From the NCBI GenBank assembly GCA_963701065.1, contig OY969558.1, positions 310,001 to 374,000 of the forward strand: a DNA stretch of 64,000 bases. The letters run 5' to 3'. The translations under genes were made by a program, and so were the position numbers. The stretch comes from Aquirickettsiella gammari. GTDB lineage: Bacteria > Pseudomonadota > Gammaproteobacteria > Diplorickettsiales > Diplorickettsiaceae. The notes under the pieces were generated by a model that saw only the letters and a list, made by a program, of their open reading frames with translations, was not told the origin of the DNA and searched no databases. Numbering within the stretch: the stretch's first letter is position 1; every line of letters starts with the position of its first letter. Positions 1 through 8,731 of this stretch are shown here, in pieces.

Positions 1-2
1 AA

Positions 3-806
3 GAAATTGCTAATCAGTACAACTTAATTCTCATTGAAGACTCCGCAGATACTTTAGGCGCGACTTTAGAGAGACAACCCATTGGACGCTTTACCGATAT
101 CAGTACAACTAGCTTTTATGGCTCGCATGTTATCAATTGTGCCGGCAATGGTGGTATGTTGTGTGTTAATGATGAAGAACTTGCTAAGCGCGCTAAATTA
201 TTACGCAGCTGGGGAAGAAGTTCTTCATTATTTATCGAATCTGAAAGCGTTGAGCATCGCTTTAATAAAAAAATTGATACTATTCCATACGATGCAAAAT
301 TCATTTTTGAAGCTATCGGCTATAACTTTGAACCTTCTGAATTAGGCGCCGCTTTTGGTTTAGTTCAGCTCAACAAATTAAAACAGAATATAAAATTAAG
401 AGAAAATTATTTTAAGCAACATTATGATTTTTTCTCCGAGTATGAGGATTGGTTTATATTACCGCAACAACTAGTTAACTCGGTAACAGGCTGGTTAGCT
501 TTTCCCTTAACTTTAAAAGATAATGCCCCTTTTACACGTACGCAAATGCAAATTTTTCTCGAAAAAAGAAATATTCAAACGAGAACTGTCTTTACAGGAA
601 ATATTTTAAAACAACCTGGATTTAGCAAAATACTGCATAAAAAAAATACACAAGGTTATAAGAACGCAGATAAAGTCATGCGAGGTGGAATTTTATTTGC
701 GGTTCATCATGGTCTGACAGAAGCGATGATCGATCATATACATTCTTCTTTTAAATTATTTGCTGATCAAGTAGCCGTAACCAACACGGGACTCTCGTAT
801 ATATGA
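3..806 (+). CDS. DegT/RfbH-like PLP sugar 3-dehydrase, C-terminal part
   Basis: The gene enters from the left edge; 267 codons remain in the frame beginning at base 3. It has the DegT/DnrJ/EryC1/StrS aminotransferase fold (EDSADTLGA, then SFYGSHV, then a C-terminal region very like RfbH: RNIQTRTVFTGNI and DKVMR). At bases 126-128 the residue that is the PLP-binding lysine in aminotransferases is histidine. That substitution is known from the sugar 3-dehydrases RfbH/E1 and ColD, which remove the C3 hydroxyl of a 4-keto-6-deoxyhexose. The cysteine cluster that holds the [2Fe-2S] centre of E1-type enzymes is not seen in the matching segment (SSSLFIESES), so a ColD-like, iron-independent mechanism is possible. 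The next gene starts one base after its stop codon, so they are probably co-transcribed. The substrate carrier (CDP or GDP) is not decided by sequence. Confidence 0.8.
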   Translation, partial: EIANQYNLILIEDSADTLGATLERQPIGRFTDISTTSFYGSHVINCAGNGGMLCVNDEELAKRAKLLRSWGRSSSLFIESESVEHRFNKKIDTIPYDAKFIFEAIGYNFEPSELGAAFGLVQLNKLKQNIKLRENYFKQHYDFFSEYEDWFILPQQLVNSVTGWLAFPLTLKDNAPFTRTQMQIFLEKRNIQTRTVFTGNILKQPGFSKILHKKNTQGYKNADKVMRGGILFAVHHGLTEAMIDHIHSSFKLFADQVAVTNTGLSYI

Positions 807-807
807 T

Positions 808-2643
808 ATGAATAGCAAAAATAGTAACTCGATTAAAGTCACGGATTTCATAGCTAATGCGCTCGTTCATCACGGCATCCGTCATATCTTCATGTTGACA
901 GGTGGCGGGGCCATGCACCTCAACGACTCTCTCGGAAAACATCCGGCATTACAAGTAATTTTTAACCATCATGAGCAAGCATCCGCCATGGCGGCAGAAA
1001 GCTATGCACGTCTCACCAATCAGATGGCTGTAGTCAATGTTACAACAGGACCTGGTGGAATAAATGCTTTCAATGGTGTATTTGGGGCCTGGACCGACTC
1101 AATCCCTATGTTGATTATATCAGGGCAAGTTTCCTATTCAACTACCGTACATAGCAGCGGATTGCACTTACGACAACTCGGCGATCAAGAATGCGATGTC
1201 ATAAGATCCGTGCGTCCATTTACTAAATATGCCACTATGATCACGGATGCAAACGAAATCAAGTATCACCTGCAAAAAGCACTTTACATTGCAACACATG
1301 GTAGACCAGGGCCTGTTTGGTTAGATATCCCTATCAATATCCAAGGTAGCTATATACAAGCAGAGACATTGCCAGAATTTAATGTTAAAAAAAAAACAAC
1401 CCCTATTAATCAGGTCAATACAAAAATACAACAACTAATAATAAAACTCCAACAAGCTAAAAGACCAGTTATTCTTGCGGGTAACGGCATAAGAATAGCT
1501 AATGCGCATCAGGCATTTTTATCCTTAATTGAGCAATTAAAAATACCTGTCACCACAGCCTGGAACGCTCATGATCTCGTATCAAATGATAATAAATATT
1601 ACGTAGGGAGACCTGGCTCCATTGGCGACAGAGCAGGTAATTTTTCAGTACAAAATTCTGATTTTCTACTCATTCTAGGTTCCAGGCTTAATATACGTCA
1701 AATTGGTTATAACTGGAAAACATTTGCGCGAGCCGCTTTTAAAGTAATGGTTGATATTGATGCCCTAGAACTCATAAAACCCACTTTGAAAATTGATTTA
1801 CCTATAAAATGTCACTTGGCCTATTTTATTGACAGACTCCAGTTAAGCCTAAAAGATATAACTATTTTAGAAAGAAAGGACTGGCTAAATTGGTGTAAAC
1901 GTAGACAAAAAAAATATCCTGTCGTATTACCTGAATATTGGCAGCTTAATTTCCAAATTAATCCCTATTGTTTCATGCATATTTTAAGTCAAGAATTAGC
2001 AGAAAATCAAATTACGGTCACAGGAAATGGGACAGCTTGTGTCACCGCATTTCAAGCCATGATAATAAAAAAAGGGCAACGGCTTTATACCAATTCAGGT
2101 TGCGCATCAATGGGTTATGATTTACCCGCCGCTATAGGTGCCTGTATAGGCTCGGGTGGAAAAAAGATAATTTGCATCACGGGCGACGGAAGCATTCAAC
2201 AAAATATACAAGAGTTAGCTACGATCGCATTTAACAAATATCCCATCAAGATATTTGTTTTAAATAATAATGGTTATCATTCGATTCGACAAACGCAAAA
2301 AAATTTTTTTGGTAAAAAATTTGTAGGCTGTGGAATCGAAAGTGGCTTAGGTTTCCCTGATTGTAAAAAAATAGCTGCCGCGTATGAGATAATTTATCGA
2401 CGATGTGATACTCATCACGATTTAAATAATGCCATAACAGCTACCTTAAGTTCAAACGCTCCAAGTATTTGTGAGATTTTATTAACTCAAGCACAAGGCT
2501 TTGCACCTAAATTATCATCAAAAAAACTAGCCAACGGTAAAATAATTTCAAAACCATTAGAAGATCTAGCGCCATTTTTAAGTAACGATGAATTAGCAAA
2601 AAATATGTTAATCGACCTCATCCCTGAAACAGAAACAAGCTAA
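808..2643 (+). CDS. TPP-dependent enzyme, acetolactate synthase-like (YerE-like)
   Basis: 611 aa with the three-domain fold of the acetolactate synthase family. The N-terminal Pyr domain carries the catalytic Glu in FNHHEQA (about residue 56), a central domain follows, and the C-terminal PP domain has the TPP/Mg motif GDGS...NNNGYHS (about 459-488). Family members either make acetolactate or transfer a two-carbon unit from pyruvate. In yersiniose A synthesis the homologous enzyme YerE adds an acetyl branch to C4 of a CDP-3,6-dideoxy-4-keto sugar. It lies directly after an RfbH/ColD-like dehydrase and in the same locus as rfbF and rfbG. A branched-sugar role is therefore more likely than valine/isoleucine synthesis, for which a small regulatory subunit would be expected. 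The specific reaction is inference. Confidence 0.75.
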   Translation: MNSKNSNSIKVTDFIANALVHHGIRHIFMLTGGGAMHLNDSLGKHPALQVIFNHHEQASAMAAESYARLTNQMAVVNVTTGPGGINAFNGVFGAWTDSIPMLIISGQVSYSTTVHSSGLHLRQLGDQECDVIRSVRPFTKYATMITDANEIKYHLQKALYIATHGRPGPVWLDIPINIQGSYIQAETLPEFNVKKKTTPINQVNTKIQQLIIKLQQAKRPVILAGNGIRIANAHQAFLSLIEQLKIPVTTAWNAHDLVSNDNKYYVGRPGSIGDRAGNFSVQNSDFLLILGSRLNIRQIGYNWKTFARAAFKVMVDIDALELIKPTLKIDLPIKCHLAYFIDRLQLSLKDITILERKDWLNWCKRRQKKYPVVLPEYWQLNFQINPYCFMHILSQELAENQITVTGNGTACVTAFQAMIIKKGQRLYTNSGCASMGYDLPAAIGACIGSGGKKIICITGDGSIQQNIQELATIAFNKYPIKIFVLNNNGYHSIRQTQKNFFGKKFVGCGIESGLGFPDCKKIAAAYEIIYRRCDTHHDLNNAITATLSSNAPSICEILLTQAQGFAPKLSSKKLANGKIISKPLEDLAPFLSNDELAKNMLIDLIPETETS

Positions 2644-2658
2644 TGACAATTTAAGCCT

Positions 2659-3732
2659 TTAACAAAAATTTTCCTCAATATAACTGCTTACAATAGCATT
2701 TAACTCACTATCAAGTTGAATAGGTTTAACGAATAAATTTCCAAGCTCTCCAAGAAAAACCAAATTAAGCATTCCATTAGAATTTTTTTTGTCTTTCTTA
2801 GTGTTTTCTATTAAGACTTTTGGGCAGATACCAAATACTCTATCTGAATAAAAATATTCTATAATGATATTATGAATCTCATCATAAAGTATTTTACCCA
2901 TAAGCTCTTTTTTTACCGCTATATAATTAACAATATCCATCCCTCTTGCAACCGCAACGCCGTGAGGTATGGTGTAATTACTTGCTAATTCTAATGCGTG
3001 ACCGAAAGTATGGCCGTAGTTTAATAATCTCCTAATACCTACATCAAATTCATCTTTTTCAATAAACATTTTTTTTATGCTTAAACATTCGAAAATATAT
3101 TGATGTAGTTCACTCGTTATATTATATAAATTAGAAAATATAAATTTTAATTTTTTAAAACTTTCTTTCCCAGAAATTAATATCAGTTTTAAAATTTCAC
3201 CATATCCTGAATTAAAATCTTCCTTAGGCAAGCTCTTTAAAAAGCCTAACCATATCATTACTTTAGCAGGCGAATGAAATGCACCTATTTGATTTTTGAA
3301 TCCATTAAAATTTAAACCGCATTTAGATCCAATACAACTATCACACATGGCTAACAGGGTAGTAGGAATAAAATATACATCTAGACCCCGGTAATAAACA
3401 TGTGATGCAAAAAAAACAATGTCTTGTAATATTCCTCCACCGATCCCAATTATCGTAGTTGATTTATTGACATAATTAGATTGAAAAGCGTTTAGAACAA
3501 ATTCCAAACTCTGTAAATTCTTAGACTCTTCGCTAGCCTCTATAGAGACAACAGTCAAATTTTTATTTAAATTTTCAAATAGATATTTATAATTTTTAAA
3601 AATAAAATCATCTACAATTAATATTACATTTGAAAATGAATTAATTTCTTCAATTAACTCATCTATTGTATTCAGCATAGTTACTTGATAGCTTTTATCC
3701 TTAGACTTTATTTCTAAACTATTTTTTATCAT
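2659..3732 (-). CDS. 3-dehydroquinate synthase-like sugar phosphate cyclase
   Basis: 357 aa, AroB superfamily. Visible are the NAD-binding GGGILQD (98-104), PTTLLA, the SK...GFKN stretch (K137, K146, N147) and the metal ligands E179 (SGYGEILK), H241 (NYGHTFGH) and H257 (IPHGVA). All metal ligands and most phosphate-binding residues of DHQ synthase are kept, so it should be an active cyclase. However, GSKCGLN and HGVAV differ from the housekeeping forms (usually GGKT.VN and HGEAV). It overlaps the upstream SDR gene by four bases (ATGA) in a polysaccharide locus and is very AT-rich, unlike the housekeeping genes on the right. I infer a cyclitol or carbocyclic-sugar role. Primary shikimate-pathway AroB is the alternative and cannot be excluded without the rest of the genome. 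Confidence 0.75.
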   Translation of the reverse strand: MIKNSLEIKSKDKSYQVTMLNTIDELIEEINSFSNVILIVDDFIFKNYKYLFENLNKNLTVVSIEASEESKNLQSLEFVLNAFQSNYVNKSTTIIGIGGGILQDIVFFASHVYYRGLDVYFIPTTLLAMCDSCIGSKCGLNFNGFKNQIGAFHSPAKVMIWLGFLKSLPKEDFNSGYGEILKLILISGKESFKKLKFIFSNLYNITSELHQYIFECLSIKKMFIEKDEFDVGIRRLLNYGHTFGHALELASNYTIPHGVAVARGMDIVNYIAVKKELMGKILYDEIHNIIIEYFYSDRVFGICPKVLIENTKKDKKNSNGMLNLVFLGELGNLFVKPIQLDSELNAIVSSYIEENFC

Positions 3733-4400
3733 TCCTCAAATCCACCTACAGTATATCCACCATCGACAATAATCTGTTGCCCTGTTATATACCTATTTTC
3801 TAAAGAACACATAAAATAAGCTACTTCCGCAATATCATCTGTGTTAGCTAATCGACCTAAAGGAATTTTTTGCTTAAAAGATTGTATTTTTTCTAAAGAA
3901 TTATTATTTCTCGTTAAACGCGTATCAACAAACCCTGGAGAAACCGCATTTACCTTAATGTTTAATCTTCCTAAATCAATAGCTAAGGTTTTGATCATTC
4001 CATTAAGACAATGTTTTGAACTAGCATAAGAAAATCTACCTTTTCTTGAAAATAATCCATAAATCGATGAAATTGCTAAAATATAACCATTTGTTTTAAT
4101 TTTGGAATTAATAACAAGATTATTAATAATTTTATAAAACGAAATAGCATTTATATTTAAGGTTTTATTTAAATCCTCTATTAAAACATTTGAAATTAAC
4201 TTAGGCTCATTAAAGCCTGCACAATGAATAAAAATATCAATATTACACTTCAATGTATTAAGGTAGGTATTAATTGAGTGAATATCTTCCAAATCCATCT
4301 CTTGTCGAGTGGGATAGATAATTTGATGGTCTTCTTTAAATTTACTAATAATCGCTTGGCCAATTTCTCCATTACCACCAGTAATCATTAAAGTACGCAA
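3729..4400 (-). CDS. Short-chain dehydrogenase/reductase (SDR)
   Basis: 223 aa classical SDR. It has the N-terminal nucleotide-binding motif TGGNGEIG (7-14), the HCAG strand end, the active-site Ser region AISSIYG (about 110-115), catalytic Y125 and K129 (SYASSK), and the C-terminal GQQIIVDGGY typical of FabG-like members. The cofactor is NAD(P). The start codon lies just after a 57-base gap from the aldolase gene upstream, and the stop overlaps the cyclase gene by ATGA, which indicates translational coupling. The probable job is oxidation or reduction of a sugar or cyclitol carbonyl in the same pathway; the substrate is unknown. Base composition is as AT-rich as its neighbours, suggesting the block moved together. 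Confidence 0.8.
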   Translation of the reverse strand: MRTLMITGGNGEIGQAIISKFKEDHQIIYPTRQEMDLEDIHSINTYLNTLKCNIDIFIHCAGFNEPKLISNVLIEDLNKTLNINAISFYKIINNLVINSKIKTNGYILAISSIYGLFSRKGRFSYASSKHCLNGMIKTLAIDLGRLNIKVNAVSPGFVDTRLTRNNNSLEKIQSFKQKIPLGRLANTDDIAEVAYFMCSLENRYITGQQIIVDGGYTVGGFEE

Positions 4401-4457
4401 TGTGCATTATCCCTTAATTTATAATAAACATTAAACCTAAATAAATGCTTAAATAAG

Positions 4458-5294
4458 CTAAGAACTTATATTCTCAGTCATTTTATTTTCTTTTAGATCA
4501 TAAATATCAGTAATAGCCGTTTGATACCTACGCTCCATCATTTCAATACGTTTCTTATCTTCATTAGAAATAGCACTGTAATGATTACTCTTATTTTTTA
4601 ACCAAAGTAATTCAAACTCTACCGCTTTAAGAAATGATTCCTTGGTATTATTAAGTGCATTTGGACAGCTAAAAATAATTTTACGCGTTTCAAAACGATC
4701 AATACCGCCTTGGGGGAAAGCTTGAAAAAAAGAAATTGATTCGAAGGATACACCTCCACCCACGACAACCGTTAATCCGTGCTGTTTTGCTTTATGAGAA
4801 ATCTCTAAAGCAATATCTAAAATTACCTGACTATTAACCTCTGTACGCTCAAGCCCAAGAGAGCCACACATATCGACTCGACCTAATACAATTCCACTTA
4901 AATGTTTAATGGAAGGAACTTTAAGCATTTCAGATAAATTTTTGACCGCTGTATAAGTTTCTATATTAATTAACAACTCAATTGAATCTAAGATATCCTT
5001 GAAAACCACCTGAGATGCATTAAGAAATTTTTCTAAGGCGTAGGGTGTTTCTATCATCGGAGCAATAACACGTCTGGCACCTAAATTGATAGTGTCAAAC
5101 ATATCTTTAATGGCTTCGCAACCACCAATTTTAATATTCAAGTCTAAACCTGCTAATGATGTAACATCTTTTAAACGCATCGCCTCTTCAATTCTAGTAC
5201 CTTCCGCCTCAAATTCAGCTTTCACACCTATCACATTATGCTGAGCAGAAAGTTCAGCTAATAAACTAACCATTTTCTTTTCTATTGCATTCAT
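4458..5294 (-). CDS. HpcH/HpaI aldolase/citrate lyase family protein
   Basis: 278 aa TIM-barrel protein of the HpcH/HpaI aldolase family. Metal-binding acidic residues are visible in LLINIETYTAVKN and GIVLGRVDMCGSLG, and there is an APMIET segment earlier. Family members carry out reversible, divalent-metal-dependent aldol reactions of pyruvate, oxaloacetate or acyl-CoA. The C-terminal ~60 residues (Lys/Glu/Asn-rich, ending NKMTENISS) extend past the barrel and look like a lineage-specific tail. A good ribosome site (AGGAA) precedes the ATG. It sits between an epimerase and the SDR/cyclase genes on the same strand. I infer that it supplies or consumes a short carbon unit in sugar synthesis; the substrate is unknown. 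Confidence 0.75.
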   Translation of the reverse strand: MNAIEKKMVSLLAELSAQHNVIGVKAEFEAEGTRIEEAMRLKDVTSLAGLDLNIKIGGCEAIKDMFDTINLGARRVIAPMIETPYALEKFLNASQVVFKDILDSIELLINIETYTAVKNLSEMLKVPSIKHLSGIVLGRVDMCGSLGLERTEVNSQVILDIALEISHKAKQHGLTVVVGGGVSFESISFFQAFPQGGIDRFETRKIIFSCPNALNNTKESFLKAVEFELLWLKNKSNHYSAISNEDKKRIEMMERRYQTAITDIYDLKENKMTENISS

Positions 5295-5355
5295 ATTTAA
5301 ATTCCTATAAAAAGTATAAAATGTTTTAGATAAATTAAGTTAAATACTATCGAAA

Positions 5356-6429
5356 TCAGACAATTGCGGATACCTGATATTTTGACTGAAACCAATTAAA
5401 AGTTAATTGTAGCGCATCCAGCAAACTTACTTTTGGAACTAAATTTAAATCTTCCCTAGCGCGTGTAATATCAGGGATATAACGTTCCACCAAAGTAGCA
5501 TTATTAATTTTTTGTATTATCTCTACCTTAACGCTTGGTTCAACGATATTAGCAACTAACATGGCAAGCTCCTTAATTGTCACTACTTGATCAGAACCCA
5601 CATTATATGGAAAAGAATCTTTCCCTCGAAATAAAATTGTCCATAACCAAATAGCTAAATCAGCCGCATATAAATAAGAACGACAGGTCCTACCATCACC
5701 TTTAACAAGAATGGTTTTGTTATTTAATTTATCCAGTAAAAAATTACCTATAGCAAAATTTAAATCTAAAGCAAGGTAAGGCCCTACAAATGCAAAACAT
5801 CGTGCAATTTTTACAGAAAATTGACTCTGTCTAGCATACATACAGCACATACATTCAGCAACAAATTTTCCTGCTGCATACATTGAGGTAAAATTAGTCC
5901 AATCTAATTGGTGTATATTTTTTTCACTTAAAAAATCTATATTATCCGCTTGCTTTCCATACACAGCGCCTGAACTTATAAAAAGAAAATTTTTTGCATT
6001 ACAGAATTTTGCAAATTCCAAGCTATGCTTGGTTCCCTGAACAATATCATTGAACATTGATAATTCATTAATTTTATTAAGTTTTTCACCAGTATCAATC
6101 GCTCCGTGTATAATGTAAGAAAAATCTCCTTTCGGATATATAAAATCCAACACGTTTCCTTCATGAAACTGTAGCGCTGAATCTGAATATATATGCGGAC
6201 ATTTTTCTGCAAATTTCTTAGCATTACGTGTTAAGACAACCGCTTTGGCATTAAGATTTAATTTTTTATTGATAAAAATAAAACTTTCTAAAATCCAACT
6301 ACCAAAAAAACCTGTTCCTCCAGTAATAAAAATTTGTCTATTTCTTAGCTCCTCCCACAAAGATTTTGTTTGCAAAAAAATATAATTTAATTCACTTTGT
6401 AATGAATCATTAAACATAATAGATTCCAT
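5356..6429 (-). CDS. NAD-dependent epimerase/dehydratase (extended SDR)
   Basis: 357 aa extended SDR related to nucleotide-sugar epimerases and dehydratases. After an unusual ~30-residue N-terminal leader comes the Rossmann motif ITGGTGFFGSW (35-45), then LFISSGAVYG (149-158), the catalytic pair Y184/K188 in MYAAGKF, and a C-terminal sugar-binding half with YNVGSD and RYIPDITRAREDL. These last motifs resemble dTDP-glucose 4,6-dehydratase and UDP-hexuronate epimerases. It is first of the block epimerase-aldolase-SDR-cyclase on the minus strand. The exact substrate cannot be read from the sequence. It could act on the CDP- or GDP-sugar made elsewhere in the locus. Confidence 0.8.
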   Translation of the reverse strand: MESIMFNDSLQSELNYIFLQTKSLWEELRNRQIFITGGTGFFGSWILESFIFINKKLNLNAKAVVLTRNAKKFAEKCPHIYSDSALQFHEGNVLDFIYPKGDFSYIIHGAIDTGEKLNKINELSMFNDIVQGTKHSLEFAKFCNAKNFLFISSGAVYGKQADNIDFLSEKNIHQLDWTNFTSMYAAGKFVAECMCCMYARQSQFSVKIARCFAFVGPYLALDLNFAIGNFLLDKLNNKTILVKGDGRTCRSYLYAADLAIWLWTILFRGKDSFPYNVGSDQVVTIKELAMLVANIVEPSVKVEIIQKINNATLVERYIPDITRAREDLNLVPKVSLLDALQLTFNWFQSKYQVSAIV

Positions 6430-6454
6430 AGTTTTAAATTATCATTCGCTGATA

Positions 6455-7402
6455 TTAATCATCGTCCCTAGTGGCAAAATTTATTCGTTCTTTTTCTATA
6501 ACTAAGGGTCTTTTCATAATTCGCATATGAATAGAGCTAATATATTCTCCTAATAGTCCTATAAAAAATAATTGTACTGAAGAAAAAAAGAATAAACCGC
6601 ATAAAATAGGTGCAATTCCTGTATCAAATGAATTCCAAAAAATTAACTTTATGAAAAAAAATAAAAATGATACAAAAAGACTCACTATAGATAAAAAAAA
6701 TCCCGCTATTGCTGCTAAACGAAGAGGTAATTTAGAGTAACTAGTAATACCTAGCATCGCCATATCATAAAGCGTATAAAAATTATTTTTCGTAACTCCA
6801 TATTTTCTTTTTGACTGAGTATAGGTAATCTCCTTTCGCTCAAAACCAATATCAGCTATAATGCCGCGTAAATAAGGGTAAGAATCATCAATCTCTCTCA
6901 GTATTTTCAATACCGCCTTGTCATATAAGCCGAATCCAGTAAAATCTTTAATCAAATCTGTTTCTGAAATATGCGTAATAAATTTATAATAAAAGCGTCT
7001 CAGCATAAACATAGCTTTTGATTCTTGACTTTTTAATTTAATACCTATGACAACTTTATAACCCTCCTGCCAAGCCGCAATAAATTCACTGATCATTTGT
7101 GGAGGATCTTGTAAATCAGATGCCATAATTATCGCCGCATCGCCTTTAGCTTGTAATAAACCATAGTAAGGCGATCTAATATGCCCAAAATTACGCGCAT
7201 TCACTATAACTTTAATATTATTATCTTTTCTAGCAATTTCTTTTAAGATATCCAGCGTGCTATCTTCAGAATTATTATCGATAAAAATGTGTTCATAACA
7301 ATATCCTTTTCGATTTAAAAAATTATTTTTCACTTCATTATAAAGATTCTTGATATTTTCCTGTTCATTAAAACACGGCGTTATAACAGATATAAATTTC
7401 AT
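6455..7402 (-). CDS. GtrB/ArnC-like polyprenyl-phosphate glycosyltransferase (GT2)
   Basis: 315 aa. The GT-A catalytic domain begins at VITPCFNEQENI and has the DNNSED and SDLQDP (DxD-type) motifs. Two strong membrane helices follow (about 225-260 and 265-290), then a basic cytoplasmic tail (MRIMKRPLVIEKERINF). This is the architecture of GtrB, ArnC and DPM1-like enzymes, which transfer a sugar from a nucleotide donor to undecaprenyl phosphate on the inner leaflet. A GtrA-like flippase lies 1.3 kb upstream on the same strand, so the two probably work together to make a lipid-linked sugar for periplasmic decoration of O-antigen or lipid A. The donor sugar is unknown. The gene is highly AT-rich. 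Confidence 0.85.
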   Translation of the reverse strand: MKFISVITPCFNEQENIKNLYNEVKNNFLNRKGYCYEHIFIDNNSEDSTLDILKEIARKDNNIKVIVNARNFGHIRSPYYGLLQAKGDAAIIMASDLQDPPQMISEFIAAWQEGYKVVIGIKLKSQESKAMFMLRRFYYKFITHISETDLIKDFTGFGLYDKAVLKILREIDDSYPYLRGIIADIGFERKEITYTQSKRKYGVTKNNFYTLYDMAMLGITSYSKLPLRLAAIAGFFLSIVSLFVSFLFFFIKLIFWNSFDTGIAPILCGLFFFSSVQLFFIGLLGEYISSIHMRIMKRPLVIEKERINFATRDDD

Positions 7403-7468
7403 ACTATAAAATCCTTTTCTTTATTTTATCTATTTGTTTTTTATAAAAAAATAACTTATATCAATAAA

Positions 7469-8389
7469 TCAAATAAATTTTTTAATTTTTTCTTTATGTT
7501 TTATTTCATGTAAAAATAAAAAATTACTATCTAAGGTTTCTTCATCCATAAACGGAAAATAAATTAACTTTCCATTTTCAAGTCTAAAACATTGATAGCC
7601 TATAGCGGTAAAAAATTTAATGATTTCATTGGGATGATAATTAAAGCTGGCAGTCCATTTTCTCACCATCTCCACTATCACCATCGGTAAATATTGCTTT
7701 ATACTTTCTGCCCCCCCTTTAAAAACCAGTAATTCAGCGCCTTCGACATCACACTTAATAAAATCTAAATTTTTAATGTTATTATTTACTATAAAATCAT
7801 CCATCCGCTCTACCTTAGCCAAAATTTTTACACTATTTTCGTTGGCTAAATTATTTCTTAATGAAGTAAATGCTGTCGCATACCTATCAAAATAAAAAAA
7901 TTGTTCTTCACTTCTGTCGGAAAGACCGATATTTAGCACCTCAATATTATTTAACTTATTAAGAGAAATATTATTCTTTAATAAGTCAAAAATTTTATTA
8001 ATAGGTTCAAATGCATAAATTCTTGCAGTTTTGCTATATTTTGCTATGTTAATAGAATGCCATCCTATATTTGCTCCGATATCAAAAATAACCATATTTG
8101 AATCGAGTAAATTTATAATTATATTTATCTCATCTTTTTCATAAGATTTAAAGCTTAAAATATCAAACGCCGCTGAACTTTTATCTGGCATAGGATAAAT
8201 TAAATTTATTCCGTCGTTTAGTTTTAAAACTAAATATTCTTGCTTAATTTCAATACTATTAATATAACTATTCTGAATATATTTACTATATTCAAATAAG
8301 CAAGTATGTAATTCATATATCGTATCTTTATATTTTTTTTTTGTTATTTCACCCGATTTATATCTTTCTTCGCATTTAACTATATTCAT
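7469..8389 (-). CDS. FkbM family SAM methyltransferase
   Basis: 306 aa. The FkbM domain occupies the middle: MVIFDIGANIGWHSINIA is the SAM-binding motif I, IYAFEPIN motif II, and LDFIKCDVEGAELLVFKGG the FkbM signature. The ~85 residues ahead of it have no recognisable motif. Family members O-methylate sugars or other metabolites; in LPS loci they usually cap or decorate the glycan. It follows 66 bases upstream of the GtrB-like gene in transcription order and lies downstream of a 342-base non-coding gap. A second FkbM copy at 18.4 kb is broken, so this may be the only working one in the locus. Confidence 0.8.
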   Translation of the reverse strand: MNIVKCEERYKSGEITKKKYKDTIYELHTCLFEYSKYIQNSYINSIEIKQEYLVLKLNDGINLIYPMPDKSSAAFDILSFKSYEKDEINIIINLLDSNMVIFDIGANIGWHSINIAKYSKTARIYAFEPINKIFDLLKNNISLNKLNNIEVLNIGLSDRSEEQFFYFDRYATAFTSLRNNLANENSVKILAKVERMDDFIVNNNIKNLDFIKCDVEGAELLVFKGGAESIKQYLPMVIVEMVRKWTASFNYHPNEIIKFFTAIGYQCFRLENGKLIYFPFMDEETLDSNFLFLHEIKHKEKIKKFI

Positions 8390-8731
8390 TAACGCTCCTT
8401 ACATTTTTTCAAAATTACTCTTCGATTGATATCAGTGACGTTCGACCAAGATTAATTATTTTATGGATACCTACGTACATAACAGCTATTATTTGATATA
8501 CTTTTTATTAACCTCTCAAATTTTTATCCTAAAATAAAACCTCTATGCGCTATGCTTACTATAATCAATATAAAATAAAATCATAATTTACTATATTTTA
8601 TTGTCTATATAAAAAACGTTTCGCTAGATATACTATATCCAGAACAAATTTAATATCCAATTATTTATGAACTTCTCCTCACAAAAGCTAATATTAGTTA
8701 TCAACTCTATATCTTACCGTTCTTAATAAAC
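8390..8731. other. AT-rich non-coding gap
   Basis: 342 bases of about three-quarters A+T between the gtrA-like gene and the FkbM gene, both on the minus strand. I see no open frame with a ribosome site, no clear hairpin terminator and no tRNA. It probably contains the promoter for the FkbM-to-cyclase block, but no convincing -35/-10 pair stands out against the AT background. Confidence 0.5.
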
